Assembly: GCF_000685235.1 (NCBI RefSeq)
Contig: NZ_ARYH01000003.1
Coordinates: 62,001 to 126,000, forward strand
Reading direction: 5' to 3'
DNA from: Hyphomonas adhaerens MHS-3
Lineage (GTDB): Bacteria > Pseudomonadota > Alphaproteobacteria > Caulobacterales > Hyphomonadaceae
DNA length: 64,000 nucleotides
Shown here: positions 47,814 to 57,088 of the stretch, piece by piece
How the letters are laid out: every line of letters starts with the position of its first letter
How positions within the stretch are numbered: the first letter of the stretch is position 1
Translations under genes and position numbers: made by a program
The notes under the pieces: model-generated
What the model was told of the DNA's origin: nothing
Seen by the model: the letters and a program-made list of their open reading frames with translations, nothing else
The model's database searches: none

Positions 47814-49543
47814 GACGGGTCAGGATCTCTCGCCACGCGGAACCCGATGGCATCGTCGCGCCCGCCGGGCGGGTAGGCGTCGCGCACCGCAGAGCGCACA
47901 TAGGACGGGATCTTTTCCCAGCTGCCACCGCGCACGGCGCGTGAGCATTTCTCGGCGCCCGGTTCGGCGTCCGCCTTGCCGACACGGCCCATATAGTCAT
48001 GGCCCCAGCAGTCCGCGACCCACTCGGCCACATTGCCGTGCATGTCGTACAGGCCGAACGCGTTCGGCGGATAGGACCCGACCGGCAGCGGCTGGCGCGG
48101 GAACTTGCCTTTCGGCCCGCCATTATACTGGCGCCCGCCGGCATTGAAGTTCGCGTCCTTGTCGGTGAGATAGTCGCCGGTATTGAACGCCGTCGTCGTG
48201 CCCGCGCGGGCGGCATATTCCCACTCGGCCTCGTTCAGCAGGCGATAAGGCTCGCCTTCCACCTGATTGTTCAGCCAGCGGACATAGTCCATCGCCTCCC
48301 ACCAGGTGATGTTGATGGCAGGCATCGCGCCCCGCTTCCAGCGGTCGGAGCGGGTTTCCGCCTTCGCCTTGTTTCCGGCGCAGCCACCGGCCGCGATACA
48401 GGCATCGAGGTCGGCCCAGCTGATTTCCTTTTCAGACGCCGCAAGCATGGAGACCTGCGGTTCCCATTGCGGGCCCTCGGTGTCCTTGCGTTCCGGCTCG
48501 CTCTCCGGTGAGCCCATCAGGAAACTGCCCGCCGGAATGGCGACCATTTGCGGACAGTCGGCGCAATCGCTGAACCTGCGCGCATCGACCGGGCCGCCAT
48601 TCGCCGCCGCCGCGAAGGCGCCCTGACGCAAGAGGCCGGACACGGTGCCGGCTGCGGGCGACGCCGCAGGGCCAGCAACAGGCGCCTCACCGGTCGATGC
48701 GGTAGAGCGCGTCCCGGCTGGCAGGCGGGTCGAAAGCACCGAATCCAAGATCACGGTGGGCGCAGGTGCTGGCGCGCCGCTGCAGCCGGCAAAGCAGAAA
48801 TCAGCCCCGGTCAGGCCGGAATTGTAGAACGGGGTCTGCAGCCCGCCGGTCGCCGCATTCACGCTGTCCGCCACGCGCTTGAACACCTGTTCCGCGATCA
48901 GGTTCTCCCGGGTCAGCGTTTGCGCCAGCGCGACGGCGAACGCGGAATTCCCGCCCTCCCCGTCATAGGCCACATAGCCGGGCGCCGTGGAGTACGAGAT
49001 CAGCAGGCCACGCGCAGGCTTCACCTCCGCCAGCCCGCCGGCTGCACTACGCGTTGCGCTCGGCAGCGGATTGTCCCGGCAGGCATCGAGGATCACGAAA
49101 TTCACCGCATTGCCCGCATCCTCGACATAGCGCAGCGCATCGCCGAGGCGCGGCGCCTGGCGCCAGATGTCCTGTTCGGAGCGGGCATTGGCATCCACCG
49201 GCACCAGATAGTTCAGCCCCTGCGACTGCACGCCGTGCCCGGCATAATAGATCAGGCCGACCGCTTTCTGCCCGCCCGCCTTGAGCCGCGCGCCATGCGC
49301 AGCGAACGCCTCCTCCATCCGGTCCTCGCTGGCGTTCAGGACAAGATCGACCTGAAAGCCCACATCGGCGAGGGAATCGGCCATCAGGCGGGCATCATTT
49401 GCGGGATTGGAGAGCTGCCATCCCCTTTGCTGGTAGTCGGAATTTCCGATCACCAACGCATAGCGCGGCGGCTGGGCCGTATCGGCCTGCACTGTGAGAA
49501 CGGCAAAAAACCCTGCAATTCCAAGCAGGAATAGGCGAAGCAT
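47810..49543 (-). CDS. periplasmic caspase-like (C14) / formylglycine-generating-enzyme-like fusion protein
   Basis: 577 residues with a signal peptide (cleavage near VQA-DT). Domain 1 (about 25-245): caspase/metacaspase fold, [11 protein letters not shown], catalytic His103 in YYAGHGVQ and Cys155 in LDACRDNP. A Pro/Ala/Ser linker (about 255-325). Domain 2 (about 333-570): FGE-sulfatase fold, [57 protein letters not shown]. Such fusions in bacteria are thought to be proteolytic/sensor proteins; the FGE part may only bind. Export places it in the periplasm. AAGGGGA before ATG. Heads a three-gene coupled operon. Confidence 0.87.
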   Translation of the reverse strand: MLRLFLLGIAGFFAVLTVQADTAQPPRYALVIGNSDYQQRGWQLSNPANDARLMADSLADVGFQVDLVLNASEDRMEEAFAAHGARLKAGGQKAVGLIYYAGHGVQSQGLNYLVPVDANARSEQDIWRQAPRLGDALRYVEDAGNAVNFVILDACRDNPLPSATRSAAGGLAEVKPARGLLISYSTAPGYVAYDGEGGNSAFAVALAQTLTRENLIAEQVFKRVADSVNAATGGLQTPFYNSGLTGADFCFAGCSGAPAPAPTVILDSVLSTRLPAGTRSTASTGEAPVAGPAASPAAGTVSGLLRQGAFAAAANGGPVDARRFSDCADCPQMVAIPAGSFLMGSPESEPERKDTEGPQWEPQVSMLAASEKEISWADLDACIAAGGCAGNKAKAETRSDRWKRGAMPAINITWWEAMDYVRWLNNQVEGEPYRLLNEAEWEYAARAGTTTAFNTGDYLTDKDANFNAGGRQYNGGPKGKFPRQPLPVGSYPPNAFGLYDMHGNVAEWVADCWGHDYMGRVGKADAEPGAEKCSRAVRGGSWEKIPSYVRSAVRDAYPPGGRDDAIGFRVARDPDPS

Positions 49544-49659
49544 GGCACGTGTCCCCTTCCCTTGAGATCGACACCTTCATCCCCAGCACTGAACGCTAAC
49601 CTAACCGCAATTCGGCGGAGGGGAAAAGGGGGAGATAAGGACCGTGCGCGCAGAGTTGA

Positions 49660-51462
49660 TCAGCTGGCCGGATGCTTTGCAGATGTGGGCAGTTTGGCCA
49701 GTTCCTTTGCCTGCGAGACCCATTCGTCCCGCTCGATCCGGCCCTTGAAATGTTCCAGCTTGTTGTCGACCCATTCGATCTCTGCCGGGCCCCATTCGGC
49801 GATCTGCCAGTAATAGTACACGCCGATCTCGTTCAGCAGCTCGCCCAGCATCGGTCCGATGCCGTTGACGACTTCCAGGTCGTCCTCATTGCCGAAGGCC
49901 GGTTCGACCAGCAGATTGGCCTTGTCGCCGGGGCGCAGGGCGATTTCCAGCGGATGGGCCGGCGCTTCGGACTTTGCCTCAGGCTCTGGCGCGGCCTCCG
50001 GCTCAGCCGGGCGCTGCGGCGGCGGGGCTTTCGGGAACACCTGATCGATCGGGGCGAATGCCGGTTGTTCCACCCGCGGCGCCGGGGCGGCCGGCTGGCG
50101 GTAGACATATTCGCCTTCCCCGCGCAGATGGCTGAAATCCCGCGCGCGCAGGATGTGGTTCAAAGCCGCCAGCGTGTACTCGATGGAGGCGAGACGGCTG
50201 TCCATCACCCCCATGTCGAGCCGGGCATCCAGCTTGCGCATGGACGAGAGCACCGGCGACAGGTCCGGCTCGCGCATGGCCATCATGGAGTCCTGCAAGG
50301 CGGCGAGGCGGCGCTCCATCGGGCCGAAATCGGGCAGCGACTGCAGCTCGACCCGCAAGGACGCGAGCGCGGATTCGACATTCGACAGGCGCGTCTGCAC
50401 CGGCGTCAGGTCCACGCCGGACCGGGCCAGCATCGACACCGTGTGCTCCACTCCGGACAGTTTGGAATGCAGGGACGCGCTGCCGCCCTCGATGTCGGAC
50501 AGTTTCGTATGCATCACGCGCATGTCTTCAGACGGCGCCCGCAGCATGCCTTCGATATTGCGGAACTCGTTGACCAGCGGGGTGAAGTCCGTCTCCGGCA
50601 GTTCGATATTGGCGACCGCCTCCTCGATCTTCGACAGACGCTCCTTGACCGAGTCGAGATCCGGCACACGCAGGCCCGCCAACGAGGACGACAGGGTCGA
50701 CATGCGGATCATCAATTCCTCTATGTCGGCCTTGCGGGCGGTGTCGATCCGGTCAGCGAACTCGGCGAGCCGCGCTTCCATCGCCGCCATATGCGTGCGC
50801 ACAGGTTCGAGGGCCTCCGTCGGGAACTCGATGTTCTCGATGGCAAGCTCCAGCCGGGCGAGGCCGGAATGTACCGGGCCGAGGTCAACCTCCGGCAAGG
50901 TCTGCCCACGGACCAGTTCTTCCAGTTGCGACAGACGGATATCGACGGGGTCCAGATCCGTGTTCTGCAGGCCGTTGACTTCGTTCGAGACGGACAGCAG
51001 CGAGCTTTCGATATCCGACAGGCGGCTGAGCACGCCTTCCAGAGAGTCGTCCGGCTGTTGCATCAGCGTTTCCAGCCGTCCCAGCCGGTCTTCGAGCCGG
51101 CCTTCCAGCCCGTTCATGCCGGTTTCGCGCACATCCGTGATCAGGCCGCGCATTTCGGAGAACCGGTCATTGATCGCGCCAAGGCCTGCGCTGCCGGTCA
51201 GCGACAGGGCGCTTTCGATTTTCGCGAGGCGCTCCTGCACAGGCGACAGGTCCGGCGGGGCGAGGCTGGCCAGGCTCGCCTTCAGCTCTTCCTTCGTCAC
51301 CGGCGCAGGCTGGTCCTTCGCGGCGTCGGCGGTGGCCGCGAGGCTTTCATGATAGGTGGTGACATCTTCATAGTTCCGGCGGAACCACCACCAGGCAAGG
51401 CCCGCCCCGCACGCGGCGGCGAGGACCATCAGCAGGAAAATCTGGAGCAGCAGGAACAGCAT
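49660..51462 (-). CDS. membrane-anchored coiled-coil repeat protein with C-terminal helix-hairpin-helix domain
   Basis: 600 residues. One N-terminal membrane helix (about 3-26) followed by WWWFRRN, so the rest is predicted cytoplasmic. Residues 70-430 are coiled coil carrying about nine copies of a D-(L/F)-x-P-V-x-x-R-L-x-x-(I/L)-E unit (starts near 71, 169, 193, 217, 268, 292, 351, 378, 400). A Pro/Glu/Ala linker (455-505) leads to a C-terminal HhH-like domain (LEVVNGIGPMLGELLNEIG, 529-575) like the COG3743-type domain. Function unknown. Downstream of the OmpA-like gene and just upstream of the caspase-FGE gene on the same strand. Confidence 0.75.
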   Translation of the reverse strand: MLFLLLQIFLLMVLAAACGAGLAWWWFRRNYEDVTTYHESLAATADAAKDQPAPVTKEELKASLASLAPPDLSPVQERLAKIESALSLTGSAGLGAINDRFSEMRGLITDVRETGMNGLEGRLEDRLGRLETLMQQPDDSLEGVLSRLSDIESSLLSVSNEVNGLQNTDLDPVDIRLSQLEELVRGQTLPEVDLGPVHSGLARLELAIENIEFPTEALEPVRTHMAAMEARLAEFADRIDTARKADIEELMIRMSTLSSSLAGLRVPDLDSVKERLSKIEEAVANIELPETDFTPLVNEFRNIEGMLRAPSEDMRVMHTKLSDIEGGSASLHSKLSGVEHTVSMLARSGVDLTPVQTRLSNVESALASLRVELQSLPDFGPMERRLAALQDSMMAMREPDLSPVLSSMRKLDARLDMGVMDSRLASIEYTLAALNHILRARDFSHLRGEGEYVYRQPAAPAPRVEQPAFAPIDQVFPKAPPPQRPAEPEAAPEPEAKSEAPAHPLEIALRPGDKANLLVEPAFGNEDDLEVVNGIGPMLGELLNEIGVYYYWQIAEWGPAEIEWVDNKLEHFKGRIERDEWVSQAKELAKLPTSAKHPAS

Positions 51463-51508
51463 GGATTTTACTCGTGGCGGGGGCGCCAGCCCCCTGTTGG
51501 GTTAAACT

Positions 51509-52711
51509 TCATTCGGACGCCCGCACGACGCGGATCTCGATCCGGCGGTTGCGCGCGCGCCCCTCCGGCGTGGTATTTCCGGCGAGCGGACGGGTCGCGC
51601 CATAGCCTTCGGCGATCAGGCGTTGCGGGTCGACATTGCGGGCCACCAGCGCGTTACGCACGGCCAGCGCCCGGTTACGGCTCAGCGTTTCGTTCTCGTC
51701 TTCCGGGCCGGTGGAATCGGTGTGGCCTTCAATGCGCAGCGTGCCGGGGCATTTCCTCACCGCGGCCGCGACGGCATCAAGCAGCGCATTGCTGGAGGCG
51801 TCGATGACGGAGCTTGAAGAGTCAAACTCGATGCGCGCATCCATCAGTAAATCGGTCAGTTCCGCCTCACAGGTGACGACTGCATCGTGCGGCAGGATAT
51901 CGACCGTATCGACTGTGCCGAACGGCATTGACGCAATCGCCTCGCGGCGGACTTCGGCCGCATCGGAATCCGGCAGTTCGCAGCGCAGGCTGAAGCGTCC
52001 GTTCTCGAACCCGGCGCGGCCGGTGTCGCACCGGGTGATGGTGTTCACGCCGCGCATCGCCACCTGGATATATCCTTCCGGCGCTTCAACGCCTGTGATG
52101 TCCAGCTGGTCGTCGACCCCCGTGATCCGCGGTGGAGAAATCTTGTTGAAGGCATGGCGGACGACCGTGTCTTTCGTTGCCTGGTCAGGCATCGCTCCGT
52201 TCAGGGTCAGCACGCCGTGGGACAGGGCGAAATGCCAGGCGGGCGATGCGGCGGCCTCGTCGGTGACATCCTTGAGCGGCGCGACGGCAGAGACCTCCTT
52301 CGTCTCCTGGGCGTCCGGCCGGGCCTTGTACGGCCCTTGCGGCACGGTCACGCGCCTCGCCGGTCTGGCCAGGCCGAACGGCGTGGCCGAGGCGGCCTCC
52401 TTGGCGATCAGCCGCGCCTTGTGCGCCTCCGCTCCAGACGGCGGTTCCCCCGAAAGACGGACCGATTGTCCGCTGACGGAGGTCCGCGCCCAGTCCACGC
52501 CATTGGCGGCCAGCGCCTCGCTGACGGCACGCTTGGTCGCGCTCTGGACGCCAAAAGCAAAAGGACCAAGCGCAATCAGGAACAGCACGCCCAATCCGAC
52601 CAGCGGGACCAGGCCAAAGGGAATGAAAGGCAGGTGCCCTGTCCTGCGGACAAGCCGGCGCGCCTGCACAACGTGCACGCCTTCTTCCCCGTCGACGGTC
52701 TCAAAGCTCAC
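51509..52711 (-). CDS. inner-membrane-anchored OmpA-domain protein
   Basis: 400 residues. An N-terminal cytoplasmic tail (VQARRLVRRTGHLPF) and one membrane helix (about 31-52), a periplasmic middle region with BON-like segments (SVRLSGEPPS, HFALSHGVLTLNGAMPD), then a C-terminal OmpA domain (about 280-400) with EGHTDSTGPEDENETLSRNRA and EGYGATRPLAGNTTPEGRARNRRIE. It anchors to the inner membrane and would bind peptidoglycan. Start GTG 52711 has a perfect AAGGAGG eight bases upstream; the GTG at 52759 lacks one. First gene of the 52.7-46.0 kb cluster. Confidence 0.85.
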   Translation of the reverse strand: MSFETVDGEEGVHVVQARRLVRRTGHLPFIPFGLVPLVGLGVLFLIALGPFAFGVQSATKRAVSEALAANGVDWARTSVSGQSVRLSGEPPSGAEAHKARLIAKEAASATPFGLARPARRVTVPQGPYKARPDAQETKEVSAVAPLKDVTDEAAASPAWHFALSHGVLTLNGAMPDQATKDTVVRHAFNKISPPRITGVDDQLDITGVEAPEGYIQVAMRGVNTITRCDTGRAGFENGRFSLRCELPDSDAAEVRREAIASMPFGTVDTVDILPHDAVVTCEAELTDLLMDARIEFDSSSSVIDASSNALLDAVAAAVRKCPGTLRIEGHTDSTGPEDENETLSRNRALAVRNALVARNVDPQRLIAEGYGATRPLAGNTTPEGRARNRRIEIRVVRASE

Positions 52712-53050
52712 CCCGGCCGCCTCCTTCTGACGCGGAAATTTCTCATGGAATGCGAACACATTAGCCCGGCAAGTTTAGTCGAAACGTTTCGGAGCAACAA
52801 CATTGCGCATCGGTGCAGGCCCCTCAGGCATGAAGAAAAGCGCTCGCGGGGGGGCCGGGTTCGTGCGGCACACGAATTCCGGCCGGGGTCAGTCCCGCCG
52901 GGCGGGAACTGGCCTGCCATGAAACTGGAAAAGACGGGAATGGGGCCTGAACCAGCGAAACGCCGGAATCACCGGCATTTCAGCGGGGCTCGCGGGATTT
53001 TCAGGCCGGGTCTTCCGGGAACGGAAGACTGCAGCCGCCCAATGGATGCC
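52712..53050. other. intergenic region upstream of the OmpA-like gene
   Basis: 339 bp with no credible gene. It includes the perfect 12-bp palindrome CGAAACGTTTCG at 52780-52791 (70 bp before the OmpA-like start), which resembles LacI/GalR-type operators, and a hairpin-prone TTCCGGGAACGGAAG near 53020. Probably the promoter region of the envelope cluster; no clear -35/-10 pair was found. Confidence 0.5.
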
Positions 53051-53866
53051 TCAGTCGTCAGCGGCGTCCGGCAGCGACTGGTCCATCGTCCGGGCCGGCT
53101 GGCAACAGGACGGGCCAGACACGATCTTCGCCGGAACGCCTGCCACGGTGCAGTGCGCCGGCACGTCTTTCAGGACGACCGACCCGGCAGCGACCTTGGC
53201 CTCGTCGCCAACATGGATATTGCCCAGCACTTTCGCCCCGACGGAAACCAGCACGCCGCGCCCGATCTTCGGGTGGCGGTCGCCGACTTCCTTGCCGGTG
53301 CCGCCAAGGGTCACGCCCTGCAGGATGGAGCAGCCATCGCCGACCACGGTCGTCTCACCGATGGTGATGTCTGTGGCGTGGTCCAGCATCACGCCCCGGC
53401 CGATGCGGGCGGCGGGGTGGATGTCGACGCCGAAAAGCTCGGAGCCCCTGGACTGGAAGTGGAAGGCCAGCGTCTCGCGGCCCTCGCGCCACAGCACATT
53501 GGCGATGCGATGTGTCTGAAGGGCCTGGAAGCCTTTGAAGAACAGGAAGGGCTGCAGCAGGCCGCGGCACGCCGGGTCGCGCTCCAGAACAGCCATCATG
53601 TCGGCCTCGGCCGCATCGACAAGCTCGTCATGGGAGTCGCAGGCATCCGACAGGATATCCCGCACCTGCTGGGTACCGATGGTGGAATCCCCGATCTTTT
53701 CGGCCAGGTGATAGGCCAGCGCATCGCACAGCGTGTCGTGGGCCAGGATGGCGGCATTGATATAGCCGGCCAGCGAGGGCTCATCTGCAGCAGCGGCAGC
53801 AGCTTCGAAGCGCAAACGCTTCCAGGCGGGCGGCGGGGCGCCGATGTCGGGATTGGTGTCTGGCAT
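53051..53866 (-). CDS. cysE: serine O-acetyltransferase
   Basis: 271 residues. N-terminal helical domain (YINAAILAHDTLCDALAYHL) and a left-handed beta-helix with hexapeptide repeats (GVDIHPAARIGRGVMLDHAT, VVGDGCSILQGVTLGG) and the CysE signature GTGKEVGDRHPKIGRGVLVS. Acetylates serine for cysteine synthesis. AGAGGGA precedes ATG 53866. The C-terminal tail (SCCQPARTMDQSLPDAADD) is normal in length; its feedback-inhibition motif is not obvious. Confidence 0.95.
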   Translation of the reverse strand: MPDTNPDIGAPPPAWKRLRFEAAAAAADEPSLAGYINAAILAHDTLCDALAYHLAEKIGDSTIGTQQVRDILSDACDSHDELVDAAEADMMAVLERDPACRGLLQPFLFFKGFQALQTHRIANVLWREGRETLAFHFQSRGSELFGVDIHPAARIGRGVMLDHATDITIGETTVVGDGCSILQGVTLGGTGKEVGDRHPKIGRGVLVSVGAKVLGNIHVGDEAKVAAGSVVLKDVPAHCTVAGVPAKIVSGPSCCQPARTMDQSLPDAADD

Positions 53867-53950
53867 TCCGGGTCCCTCTTGCTCAGGGTGTGGGCTTCAC
53901 ATGGGGCAGCTTGCCGCAGGCATCAAGCCCTGCCCCGTTCACAATCCGGT

Positions 53951-56900
53951 TTACTCGCCGGAGGTCTCCGGTACGGCGGGGCGGTAGCCGAAAAGGCGGC
54001 GCACCGGCTTGTAGGTCATGATCCGGAAAATCGCGGGCGTGAAATACAGCGAAAGCAGGGCCGATCCGGCCACGCCGCCGGAGATTCCCGCCGCCAGCGG
54101 CAGCCAGAAATTGTCCCCCGACAGGAGGATCGGGATGAAGCCGCCCATCGTCGTCAGCGTCGTCGCCACGATATGGCGCGTGGCGTCCACGACGATCTCG
54201 CGCTGGCGGATCACATCGTCGGCCATCGCCCACGGATCTGCCTTCAGCAGGCTCAGCACCACGATCGACGCGTTGATGGATATGCCGAGCAGGCCCAGGC
54301 TGCCGACAATGGCGTTGAAGCCCATGGGCAGGTTGAACAGCCACACGCCGAAGAAGGCGAGCCCGATCGACAGGAACCCCGTCGACAGGATCAGCACCAT
54401 CATGCGGAAGGAGTTGAACACCAGCATGATCGCCCCGGCCATCACGAGGATCAGCGGCACGCCCACGCTGGCGAGGTCCGTCACCGCCTCGGCGGAGTTC
54501 TCTGCTTCCCCGCCGACCACGACGCGGTAGCCCGCCGGAACGGTGAAGCCCGTCGCGTCGAGCCGCGCCTGATAATCGGCCAGCACCGGCGCGGGGATCG
54601 TGTAGGGTTCGAGATAGGCGAGGATCTGGTTCATGCGCTGCCCATCCCAGCGGGTGATGACCGCCGTCTCCGGATCGAGCGACAGCTGGCCCAGCGCCGA
54701 CAGCGGCGTGCCGCCCGAGCCTGAGCCAACCGTGGCCGAGCGCAGGTTCGACAGCTCCTGTCGGCGGCTGTCCGGCGCGATGACCATGACCGGCAGCTCC
54801 TCGGTGCCTTCAAGGACGGAGCCCGCGCGCACCCCTTCCAGTTCGGCATTGAGGTCGGCCGCAATGTCGGTCAGGCGCTCCCCTGTCAGGGCAGCGGCCG
54901 TCTCGTCGGCATCGAGTCTCATGGTCGGTGCACCAAGCTGCAGCGAGGCCACCGTATAGGTCACGCCGGGCGTCTGGGCGAGCACGGCGCGCGTCTCGTC
55001 GCCAAGCCGGTTCAGCGTTTCGAAATCATCGCCGAGGATGCGAAATTCGACCGGCGCATCGGCAGGCGGGCCCTGCTCGTAGGGCAACGCCAGGAAGCGG
55101 GCCGACGGGAACTCGCTCCGGACCAGCCGCTGCACGTCCGCCACGATCTGGCGTGTACGGAGGTTGTTATCCAGCTGGACCCAACCGGAGGCCAGCCCCT
55201 CCACGCCGCGCGTATTGTTGATGGCGTTGTAATAGACCCGCGGCGCCGGTTCCCCCAGAACCCAGGTCACATCCTTCACGCCCTCGAGCGAGCGGATCAG
55301 TTCGGTTGCCCGCTGCGTGGCGGCTTCGGTATCGGACAGGCTCGCCTCGGGCGGCAGCTGCAGCGTCAGCTGGAACTGGTCGCGTTCCGTTTGCGGGAAG
55401 AACTGGTTCGGCAACTGGCCCGCCAGCCAGAAGCCGAGAAGGGCCGGGGCAATGCCGAGCACAATGCCCAGCGGCGGGAAGCGCAGCACGGCTTCGACCG
55501 TCGCCCGGTAACCGTCGGATATGTAGTTGATGGTGATGCCGTCCCGCCACCAGCGGCGCGGACGGGTCGCCTCGCCCCGCTCCCAGCCGCGTGTCCGGTC
55601 AAACCAGCCCGCCATGGCCGGGATCACCGTCATCGAAATCAGAAAAGAGGAACAGATTGCAAAGACGACCGACAGGCCGATCATGCCGATAAACTCCCCC
55701 GCCGCGCCGGGCAGCATGGCAATCGGCGCAAAGGCCAGCGCCGTGGTCAGCGTGGAGGCGCCGAGCGGCGCAAACAGGTGCTTGAGGCTGCGTTCGATGG
55801 CGTCCAGCCGGTTCAGCCCGCGCACCCGCCACTGGTCGAAATCGTCCACCACCACGATGGCATTGTCGATCAGCAGGCCGAGCGAAATGACAAGGCCGGT
55901 CACCGACATCTGATGCAGCGGATGGCCGAACACCTTGAACAGGATCAGCACCAGCGCCACCGTCAGCGGCAGGGCCATGCCGACCACGAAGGCAGACCGC
56001 CAGCCCATTGTCAGGAACAGCACGCAGAAGACGATCCCGGCCGAGATCAGCAGGTTCTGCGCCAACCCGTTGAGGCGCGCATTCGTATAGGTGCTCTGGT
56101 CGAAAATGGTGCGGATGGTCAGGCCCGGCGGCGTATCGCGCGCGAAATCCTCAACCACGGCATGCGCCGTGTCTGCCCATTTGTCCACGCGCTGGCCGGG
56201 CGAGATATAAACGCCGATCAGGATCGCCCGGTGCCCATTCTCGAACGCCATGTTCACCGGCGGATCGGCCAGTCCCTTGCGCACGTCCGCGATGTCACCG
56301 AGACGCACCGCCGTGCCATCCGCCCGTTGCACGATGGGCACAGACCGCACGCGGGAAATGGAGTCGAACTCCCCGCCGATCTGGAAGCCGACATTGCCGC
56401 CCTCGGCGCGCAATCGCCCTGCCGGGGCCTTGGAATCCCCGGCCGCGAGCGCCACGGCCGCCTGCCGGAAAGACAGCCCCGTCGCCGCCAGCGCGTCCGG
56501 ATCCATGACCACGCGCACTTCTTCCGCCGGCAGGCCGAACGTCTCCGTCAGTTCCGTCCCCGGAAGGCGCTCGAACCGGTCCTGCAGGTCCAGCGCCAGG
56601 CGGCGCATCACCGCCATGGGCGGGTCTTCCTCGCTGTCCCAGCGGATGCCGACCACCATGGTTGCGGCGCCGACATATTGCTGTGTCACTTCGGGCGGTG
56701 AGACACCTTCAGGAAACTCTCCCTGTGCCTGGCTCACCTTCTGGCGAACCAGCGTCCAGGCATTGTCCACTTCGGTGGCGTTCAGATCCTCGCGCACATT
56801 CAGCGAGATCTGGGACACACCCGCACGGGACGTGGAGTGGACCTCTTCCAACTCCGGCAATTCCATCAGCGCCGATTCCAGCGGTTCGGTCACAAGCGCT

Positions 56901-57082
56901 TCCATCCGCTCGGCGTCGGCGCCCGGCATGAACGCCACGACCGTGCCGTACCGCTCGATCAGCGTCGGGTCTTCCTGGCGGCCCAGCGTGAACATCGCTC
57001 CAAGCCCGCCGATCAGCATGATCAGCATGGACAGCACCGTCAGGCGCGGCAGGCGGTAGAAGAGACTGAGCGCCTTGATCAT
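53951..57082 (-). CDS. RND efflux transporter, inner-membrane permease
   Basis: 1043 residues with the 12-TM, two-porter-loop layout of RND pumps (N-terminal TM MIKALSLFYRLPRLTVLSML, TM4 motif SLGLLIDNAIVVVDDF with proton-relay Asp, middle GLxxxM in the second half). Together with the adaptor it forms a tripartite efflux pump; the outer-membrane channel is not encoded here. The C-terminal half shows normal symmetry. Starts 6 bp after the adaptor's stop. Substrate unknown. Upstream genes order: TetR - MFP - RND. Confidence 0.95.
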   Translation of the reverse strand: MIKALSLFYRLPRLTVLSMLIMLIGGLGAMFTLGRQEDPTLIERYGTVVAFMPGADAERMEALVTEPLESALMELPELEEVHSTSRAGVSQISLNVREDLNATEVDNAWTLVRQKVSQAQGEFPEGVSPPEVTQQYVGAATMVVGIRWDSEEDPPMAVMRRLALDLQDRFERLPGTELTETFGLPAEEVRVVMDPDALAATGLSFRQAAVALAAGDSKAPAGRLRAEGGNVGFQIGGEFDSISRVRSVPIVQRADGTAVRLGDIADVRKGLADPPVNMAFENGHRAILIGVYISPGQRVDKWADTAHAVVEDFARDTPPGLTIRTIFDQSTYTNARLNGLAQNLLISAGIVFCVLFLTMGWRSAFVVGMALPLTVALVLILFKVFGHPLHQMSVTGLVISLGLLIDNAIVVVDDFDQWRVRGLNRLDAIERSLKHLFAPLGASTLTTALAFAPIAMLPGAAGEFIGMIGLSVVFAICSSFLISMTVIPAMAGWFDRTRGWERGEATRPRRWWRDGITINYISDGYRATVEAVLRFPPLGIVLGIAPALLGFWLAGQLPNQFFPQTERDQFQLTLQLPPEASLSDTEAATQRATELIRSLEGVKDVTWVLGEPAPRVYYNAINNTRGVEGLASGWVQLDNNLRTRQIVADVQRLVRSEFPSARFLALPYEQGPPADAPVEFRILGDDFETLNRLGDETRAVLAQTPGVTYTVASLQLGAPTMRLDADETAAALTGERLTDIAADLNAELEGVRAGSVLEGTEELPVMVIAPDSRRQELSNLRSATVGSGSGGTPLSALGQLSLDPETAVITRWDGQRMNQILAYLEPYTIPAPVLADYQARLDATGFTVPAGYRVVVGGEAENSAEAVTDLASVGVPLILVMAGAIMLVFNSFRMMVLILSTGFLSIGLAFFGVWLFNLPMGFNAIVGSLGLLGISINASIVVLSLLKADPWAMADDVIRQREIVVDATRHIVATTLTTMGGFIPILLSGDNFWLPLAAGISGGVAGSALLSLYFTPAIFRIMTYKPVRRLFGYRPAVPETSGE

Positions 57083-57088
57083 GGCCCG

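Noticed and set aside
49672-51807. 711-codon plus-strand frame across the coiled-coil gene
   Set aside because: Shadow of a GC-rich gene; the minus strand shows the membrane helix, coiled-coil repeats and HhH domain, whereas this frame gives low-complexity His/Arg/Gln-rich sequence.
52154-54724. 856-codon plus-strand frame across cysE and the RND gene
   Set aside because: Runs opposite to recognisable cysE and RND sequences with Arg/His-rich, motif-free translation.
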